The notes under the pieces are model-generated. The model made no database searches. It worked only from the letters and a program-made list of their open reading frames with translations, and had not been told where the DNA came from. Below, one piece after another: positions 57,434 to 64,000 of a stretch of DNA of 64,000 nucleotides (position 1 is the first letter of the stretch; every line of letters starts with the position of its first letter). Source of the stretch: Prunus persica. Its lineage: Eukaryota; Streptophyta; Magnoliopsida; Rosales; Rosaceae. The translations under genes and the position numbers were made by a program. The stretch lies in NCBI RefSeq assembly GCF_000346465.2, contig NC_034015.1, positions 2,214,658-2,278,657 on the forward strand. Reading direction: 5' to 3'.

Positions 57434-60400
57434 TTAAATAAGGTCAAATCCATCAAAACCACCCAGAATTATAAAACATTGAATTTGACTTGCACCAAAC
57501 TTTGGGTGACTTTGACTCCTAGGCTGGATTGAAGTTTGAGGTTGTTGTTGCTGACCACTTCCATTTAAACCCTCACTTGTTGGAGCAACTCCTCTTGCTA
57601 TTCTTGGCCTACTTGTTCCTCCTCGCCTTCCTCTAGTAGAAGCTTGTCCCTTTATTGTTAAAACAGTCAACAAGTTAATGAAAGCAGTTGAAATCAGTTC
57701 CATGTATGAAAATAAATAAATCAGTTCCATGTATGAAATTAATAAATTAGTTTGGAACAACTTATAACAATGTCTTACTTGTGTTGTACAACTAACAGCA
57801 TTGTGGCCTTGCACTCCACATTTGGTACAAGTTATAACAATGCTATACCTCCTCAGTTTGGTTGCCCCTCTTGGTATCTCATCAGCTTCCTTTTGTCTGC
57901 TAATCATTGGCCTTCCTAGTTGTTTGTGATAAAAAGAAGGCTTGATGGGTCTGTGTCCAGTTTTTCTCCAATGATATGAACTAGGCATTGGAGAAATGTA
58001 GCCCTCGTAAGCTCTTTCATAGGCAAACCTTTTGTAAAGGGCATGAACAAAGTCAAGAGGCCTCATCACTCTCTTTACTTTAGTAGCCATAGTATATAGA
58101 CAAAGGATTCCACATAAATTTCACTTTCTACAAGAACAATTATGTTTGTCTAAATCCACCACATACATACCACCATGAATGTTGTTCATTTGATATTTTC
58201 CTGCACCATAATTGGTAATGCATTGACCACTGTCAGTTGTATTCTTCTCAATAATTCCAAAGATTCTTGGTCCAACATCTTATGTCCACTTTGATTCTCT
58301 AAGTCTAGCCATTCTGAACATGAGATATATTCTAATTATCTCCAGCAAACTCACAATGGGCTTATCCCTTACTTCCAAAATGGCAGCATTAAAACACTCA
58401 CACAAGTTATTAAGAAGAATATCACATTTAGCATTGCATGAGAAATGTGATCTATTCCAATTAGATGCTGGCCTATTTTTAAGCCACTTATAAGCCTCAT
58501 GTGACTCAGATAACATCCTATCCATCTCAACATCAAAAGTAGGTATTGTTGTTGCCCGAACTGCTGCCCAAACTGCTGCCCAAAGCCTCTGCTTTAATGC
58601 TAATTCATTATGTCCAGCACTCTTAAAATTGTTGTGCAAATTCCTTCCACAATGCCTATGCTCTCTCTGCAGTTGGCATCAAAACATTAATAGCCATTCT
58701 TAACTCATTTTGCTTATTTGTAATGAATACCTAGCCTTTGCCATTTTCAATCCCAATATCATCAAAGAAAATCTGCATAAACCATGCCCAAGTCTCCCTA
58801 TTCTTAACTTCAACCACAGCAAATGCAATGGGATACATCCCATTATTTGCATATATCTCCACTGTTGTAAGAATCTATCTTGGATGACTTCCTTTAAAAT
58901 GACACCCATCAAAACCCACCACTGGCCTAGAACCTTCAACAAATCCTTTCTTTAATGCTTCAAAACAAATATATACATCCTTTGGAAAATAGGATCCTCA
59001 CCTTGCAACTAAGTCTTCACTGACACAGTGCTACCAGGATTGTTGGCCTTTAACTCCTCACAATAATCCCATAATTTTGCGTATTGTTCTTCAATGTTGT
59101 CAAGTGTCTTCTTTTTAGATAATCTCTTAGCTTTAAAAACCTAATTTTCAGTTATATCAATATCATAATGCTTCCTCACAAGCTTCATGAAATTGGCCAC
59201 TCATGTTAGGATTATCTTGTAGCTGCTCATCAAACCTAGCAGGCAACCATGTAGAAGTTGCTTATTTTGTCTTTTGAAGCCTTCCACAAGTATTTGTAGG
59301 CTTGTACCTCTTGATCCTCCTAGTTGGCCCCTTTCCCACATGAGATGCATAAAGCACCTAAGGACATTTTGGGATAGTCTTTCCTTCACAAATTAATCTA
59401 ACTTTATTTGAATCATTCTTGGTCCATTTCAAAGGTCTAATAGCTACAACAGCATAATACCTTATTGCCTCTTTGCATTGTTGCATGTTGGGAATTCCAT
59501 GCCCAAATGAAAGTGGGGATCAACTAGGTCCGTCTCTCTTTTGAACTACTTAAACCTTGGAGGTTTTCTTCTATGGCTATGTTTTTTCACCCCTTCAACT
59601 TCATCATGTTCTTCCTTTTCTGAAAGACTTCTTAAATCCTCTGAATTGCAATGGTACTCGCCACTAGAGGCCTCTCCAAGCTCTTTATGTAAGGATTCAG
59701 TACCTTCATCTACCACATACTTATCAAAATCGCGATCATCTACATTTACTTCTTCATTGGCCTTCTCTTACTCAGATTGCTCATAGTCATAGTCTAAGAA
59801 CTGAAACTTCAATTTGGCACGCTTCTCTACATCAGCAATTAAATCCTCTTCAACATCCTCATCATTGTCTTCCTAATTCCATCACTATCTTCATCTACAT
59901 ATTCATAATTCTCATTAAGATCTTCATCATTATCTTCAAATTCATCATCACCATCACCATCCAATGTGTCTACCACAACATTAAAGCTTGTCCCTTTATC
60001 TGCAACATTCAAACCAGCAAACTCTACCTGCCACATCCACAAACTCACCAGGATCTTATTCAATCTCCCACAAATTATCTCAACCATCACCCCACTAACC
60101 ATAATCTGAAGTATTCACATCAACTTCTACATCAACTTGGTGTAAATTTGGGTGAAGCGAACCATCAAAGTGAAATGTAGGTGTAGAAACAGATGCTTGA
60201 CTCTCTAACAGGGGGGTTTTGGCTTATGTGAGAGGTACAAATTCTGAACCCCATATGAAGGAATTTACTGCACAAACTTAAGTACATAGCCATATGTTTC
60301 TAGTGGAAAAAATCCTTTGTTGTGCTCCTATAGTGAAAACACGTTTTCAACTGGTTATATCAGAGTGATGTAGCAATGTCATACATGTCCAACATTGAAA

Positions 60401-60856
60401 AATGATCCCCAATACAGTTACTATCCATTGTACCCTACCACCCAAATATTTCCCCTTCTTAAAATTCCCTCCATGGTGAACCTCTATAGTAAAGTTATCT
60501 GGATCAGCTACAAAGGCATAACAACACTTAATGTCCCCAACAACTTACAATTATAGCCATAACAACACATTTACTTTTGACAAAACAAAAACTTGCTCAC
60601 ATCAGACAAAACCAAAAATTATAGATCAAGCATAGACAAATCACATGCACTACCCTTGGGACCACAAATATATTTCATTTTCAGAAAGGAATACCATCCA
60701 AAACAAAAATGAAGAATCTCAGCTAAACTACTTTACAGAAGGGAGATAAGAAACACTATTCTACTGACGTCATTGGACCACAATGATTCAAAAAGAGAAA
60801 AAAGAAGACTTACTGTACTTTGGAGGACGACCACTACTACCCATAATCGGAGCCAT
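57434..60856 (-). pseudogene. Decayed mudrA-type MULE transposase
   Basis: A two-part 5' end fits: exon 1 60856-60814 (MAPIMGSSGRPPKY, donor A|GTAAGT) joined to an exon from 60507 (DPDNFTIEVHHGGNFKKGKY, LGGRVQW). An acidic stretch (about 59840-60000), KCP-containing zinc-binding region remnants (about 59200-59390), the DDE core (VVGFDGCHF; GMYPIAFAVVEVKNRE and FFDDIG, about 58730-58960), ECFNAAILE and the C-terminal zinc knuckle CTKCGVQGHNAVSC (about 57780-57830) follow. Many frameshifts and stops. This family differs from the mudrA at 41929-44276 by sequence. I found no TIRs. Confidence 0.75.
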
Positions 60857-63150
60857 ATTTTGTCGAATCCACAAAACTCATATTCAAGAATCTCACCGAT
60901 TTGAAACCCTCAATCTTCAAATCATCTATTCAGTGCCGAATCGTCGAATCTCTTCTTCCCCAAAACAAACCCTCATTTACTAATACTCATGCGAATTGAC
61001 CCTTCAGTGACTTTTATTTTTCTTATTTCTTTTTTAAATAGACAACTTGTGTGATTGGGAAAGGGGCTGACTGGAGTTATTAAGGTGGAGAGACGAAACA
61101 GTGACAATTTGACGGACTATTGGATGTTAAAAAGTTGATTTAGACGGTAGGGGGAATTGTTGATTAAAAAATTATTTGAATCCTTAATTTTCCAAACAAA
61201 AGTTCAGGGTGCAAATTGAAAGTAGCAAGCAAGTTGTTGGGGCTTTTTCGTTCTGGCAGCTACTGATGGGCTTGGGCTGCTGTAAAGAGCCAAATGTATA
61301 AAATTGCCCTTAGACTCTGAGTTCAAGGATCAGACCCCAAGAATGTTTCTAAAGGGTAGCTGAGCCTTACAAAACACCTTGGTCTTCTTCACCAATGAAA
61401 CCAATAGTCTCTTACAGATAAATTCTTGGCTTGGCATGAGAAGTTTGTGGCATGGGAGGTGAGCATTCATGAGTTTAGCATGAGAGAGCGAAAGAGCTGC
61501 GATTTCCTATGAGAAACAGGGATTCTAAGGCAAGGGGAAGGGTTTCTAAGAGGGTTCGTTGAAGAGAGAGAAAGAGAAAGGAATAACAATGGGTGTGTTG
61601 AGTAGTTTCCGGTAGCTTGACTAAAGCTCTGTCAAGCTCTGGAATGATTTACCAGATGAGAAAATAGAAGAAGATAGAAGAATGGGGCTCGAAATTGCAG
61701 AGGTTTAAGCGATGAGAGATGAAGCTTGCTCTTTAGATGTGTGTTTATGGAAAGAGAGGAAGAAGATGGAAGCATGGGTGGCTTTAACAGATTTTCAGCA
61801 GCTTGACAAAAGCTTTGTCAGGCTCCTGGGTGGCTTGACAGAAGAGAAAATGGGAAGCAATGGAAGAACATGGCTTGAAATTGAAGGGTTCTAGAGATGA
61901 GAGGTGATGCTTGCTCTCCCTCTAGATATGGTTGCTTGCCTTCGATGAGTTTTGGGAGAGAGAGGAAGAAGATGGAAGAACAAGGCATGAAATTGAAAGG
62001 TAGAGGGGATGCTTGCCTTTGATCGGTCGTTTTTGCTAGGTAGAAAGTGGCTCCTTTTATAGGCGCTGGAAACCTTAATTTTGTCAAGCCTCCCTCCCCT
62101 TTTTCTTCACTTTCTTCCATTTAATCTTCTTTGGTGAAATTTCCCTAGCCTAAACCCATAGGCACGCAGCTTTTTGGGGTTCCACGGTCCTCAGGCAGCT
62201 GGACTCCTCCATGTGCTAGTTAAAAAGGTGATCAGCACATGGGTTTGCTTGGTTTTGATAGTTTGGCTTCGATTTGGTTTTAACAGAGATGCTGGATATT
62301 TTATAAGGTGCTGGGCTGGGCTATTTTGTTTCCAGCGACTTGTGAGTTCTTTTTGATTTCGTCAAGCTGCTAGAAGCTTTGGCTGATGTGGGATTTTTTA
62401 TGGGCTATGGCTATTGAATATTTTTCTAAGATGTTTGAGCCTTTTCTTAAGGTTATGGGCTATTAGGTTTTCTCTCATACTTACCTAAATGTTTGGGTTC
62501 AAAGAATGGGCTTGAGTTTTGGTGCTCCCAAGTAGCCCAAAACTTCCACTCTTTGGACCATCAATGAGTCTCGTGAATACTCGTAACTATTCATACCACA
62601 ACCCGCTCAGTAAGCCCCAGACATTCACGTGACTTGGGCCCACTTAAACTTGTAGCGTGACGTGTTGCTTATTTGCTTGGCGTGGCACGTGTGCAGGCGT
62701 ATATAACAAACTCTTGCTAACCCAAGTTGAGTTTCTTCCCAAATTAAGTGTCGTCCTGTGCTAGAAATATATTTGGGCCTTAACACAAGTTTAGGGGGAA
62801 CCCTTAATCCTTATTTATAATCTCAGCTATTCATCGCATATTATATTACATATTTGATCGGGCCTCAGCAAGCCTAAATAAGCAGGACCGGGCCATTTTT
62901 TGGCTCAATGGGGTCTTAGACATGTGAGCTTGAGCCATCTGCCATCCTCAGCCCAAAAGAATTATTCGATAACATCAAGAACCAACAAACCAATCTCCAA
63001 CAAACCAATCTCCAGTCGATTACACCAAAGTTTTTCTTCTTGCTCATTTTAGTTTCAATTTTGCATATTATTTCGTCACATATTATTTTTAGTTTCTCTT
63101 TCCCTCCCTGTAATGTCTATGTGATCATTAGTTAACCTCAAAATTAATCA
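60857..63150. other. Intergenic, with a degenerate GA-rich repeat
   Basis: From about 61560 to 62010 two to three imperfect ~190 bp units contain GATGAGAGATGAAGCTTGC, GGAAAGAGAGGAAGAAGATG and CTTGACAAAAGC-like sequence. No other gene. The last few hundred bases (62940-63150) should hold the promoter of the downstream gene, but I could not pick a clear TATA box. Confidence 0.45.
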
Positions 63151-64000
63151 ATGGGTTCTACTGCTGCTGCTGCTGCTGTGAATATGGCGTCGTTGATTAC
63201 TGCCATCCCTGTTTCTTCGACAAAATTGAATTTCAATGACAAATTTACATCTGCGTTTCATTTCGAACGAGCTAGGGCCATCACCAAAATCACTGCCATC
63301 TCTCCCAACGGCTCTGCTTCTCGTTCTTCTTCACATGGGGTTAGCTTCTGTCTCTTGCCCTTCTCTTTTCGTGCATATTCTTTTATTTTCCTGGAATTTC
63401 TGTTTTGAGTTGTTGATTCATTGGAGAAAGTAGGAGTGTATTGGTTGCTCATCGAATTGGCATCCCTAGGAGTTTCTTTAATTTCTCTCACTTTTGCATT
63501 TTTGTGGGTTGACCTTTTTTTTTTCTTTTTTTTTTTGGTTGAGCAAATAACCTTTTATTTTTGTTGGATTTTACTGTTGATAAAGATTTACAGAACCTGA
63601 AGATCAAAGATAATGAATTTAGAAGGAGCAATATAACCAATCAAAGTACACATGGGCATGTGCTTAACGCAAGTATCTGTTGATTTTCTGGTTCTTTTTG
63701 GTTTTTAATTCCTTCTTGTTGACATTCAGTATGAATTAATTTAGTTCTTCAAATTGCTAATGCTATCTAGAGTTCCATTTCTCAGTGTGTGCATGATTGT
63801 GCATGCAGCTGTGTGTCCTTATGTACACATTGAGGATAGATTGAAGACTTATTTATTTTTGTAACTAATTGAGATTTGAAGTATCCTGTAATCATACATT
63901 CTTCCGTAAAAGTATATGATGAGTCTAAATCTCTTTCAACATTTATTTGGTGCTATAGGCTGAGTGCTCGGCTGGGGATGTGGATAAACGAAGAAATAGT
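63151..64000 (+). CDS. Probable chloroplast-targeted protein, first two exons
   Basis: Exon 1 from ATG 63151 to 63339 encodes 63 residues typical of a plastid transit peptide: alanine-, serine- and threonine-rich, few acidic residues (MGSTAAAAAVNMASLITAIP, ISPNGSASRSSSHG). A GGG|GTTAGC donor and a GCTATAG|GCT acceptor at 63957-63958 join it in phase 0 to exon 2 (63959 to the window edge), AECSAGDVDKRRNS, before the remainder leaves the window. The charge pattern changes there from transit peptide to mature-like sequence. No family is identifiable from this much. The short plus-strand ORF 63236-63433 is the same region in another frame. Confidence 0.7.
63340..63958 (+). other. Intron 1 of the probable plastid protein gene
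   Basis: GT...AG bounded (GTTAGC ... GCTATAG), T-rich as plant introns are, with no other feature seen. Confidence 0.6.

Overview
The window looks like nuclear DNA of a dicot plant: AT-rich, with GT-AG introns, almost saturated with plant transposon families (PIF/Harbinger, FAR1-type and mudrA-type Mutator-like elements (MULEs), Ty1/copia, long LTRs, tRNA-derived SINEs), and carrying plant-type DRP4 dynamin and HAC-type TAZ genes. A Rosaceae-like genome is my guess from overall flavour only. I see no tRNA, rRNA, CRISPR or bacterial-type operon.

Layout. 0.67-7.9 kb: PIF/Harbinger copy 1 (convergent Myb-like and transposase ORFs), split by a 2.7 kb solo LTR and by a poly(A)-tailed retroposon. 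8.1-12.1 kb: a FAR1-type MULE with long TIRs, split by a 1.25 kb internally deleted copia element. 13.8-15.8 kb: full-length single-exon DRP4C-like dynamin gene with two in-frame stops. 18.2-20.9 kb: short TAZ zinc-finger gene frameshifted by a 17 bp duplication. 22.4-34.4 kb: a second DRP4 copy, cut into halves 8.9 kb apart by stacked insertions (hAT-like ends, a solo LTR, an inverted duplication, PIF copy 2); its 3' half holds another solo LTR. About 34.7-45.1 kb: a roughly 10 kb MULE with an 11-exon Ulp1-like protease gene and a two-exon mudrA transposase facing each other, plus subterminal and internal tandem repeats and a recurrent palindromic motif. 46.6-47.7 kb: a Pack-MULE carrying the start of an SmE (snRNP E) gene. 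48.2-51.8 kb: a complex array of about 395 bp and about 235 bp repeats. 52.0-57.3 kb: a copia-type gag remnant split by a 4.3 kb LTR, which itself contains a 1.5 kb near-perfect palindrome. 57.4-60.9 kb: a decayed mudrA gene. 63.15 kb to the end: the first two exons of a probable chloroplast-targeted protein, the best candidate for an intact host gene.

Host genes here are mostly broken. Transposon insertions can be dated relative to one another because many keep their target-site duplications (TSDs): TTA for PIF copy 2, ACTCA, AAGTA, GTGTG/GTGAG, CTGTC, TAATT, TGATC, TTTAATCCC/TTTAATCTC and TATAATTAA. The most unusual structures are the palindromic LTR-like element with a U3-type end on both sides, the motif-laden Ulp1/mudrA MULE, the SmE-capturing Pack-MULE and the copia mini-element whose primer binding site is fused directly to reverse-transcriptase/RNase H coding sequence.
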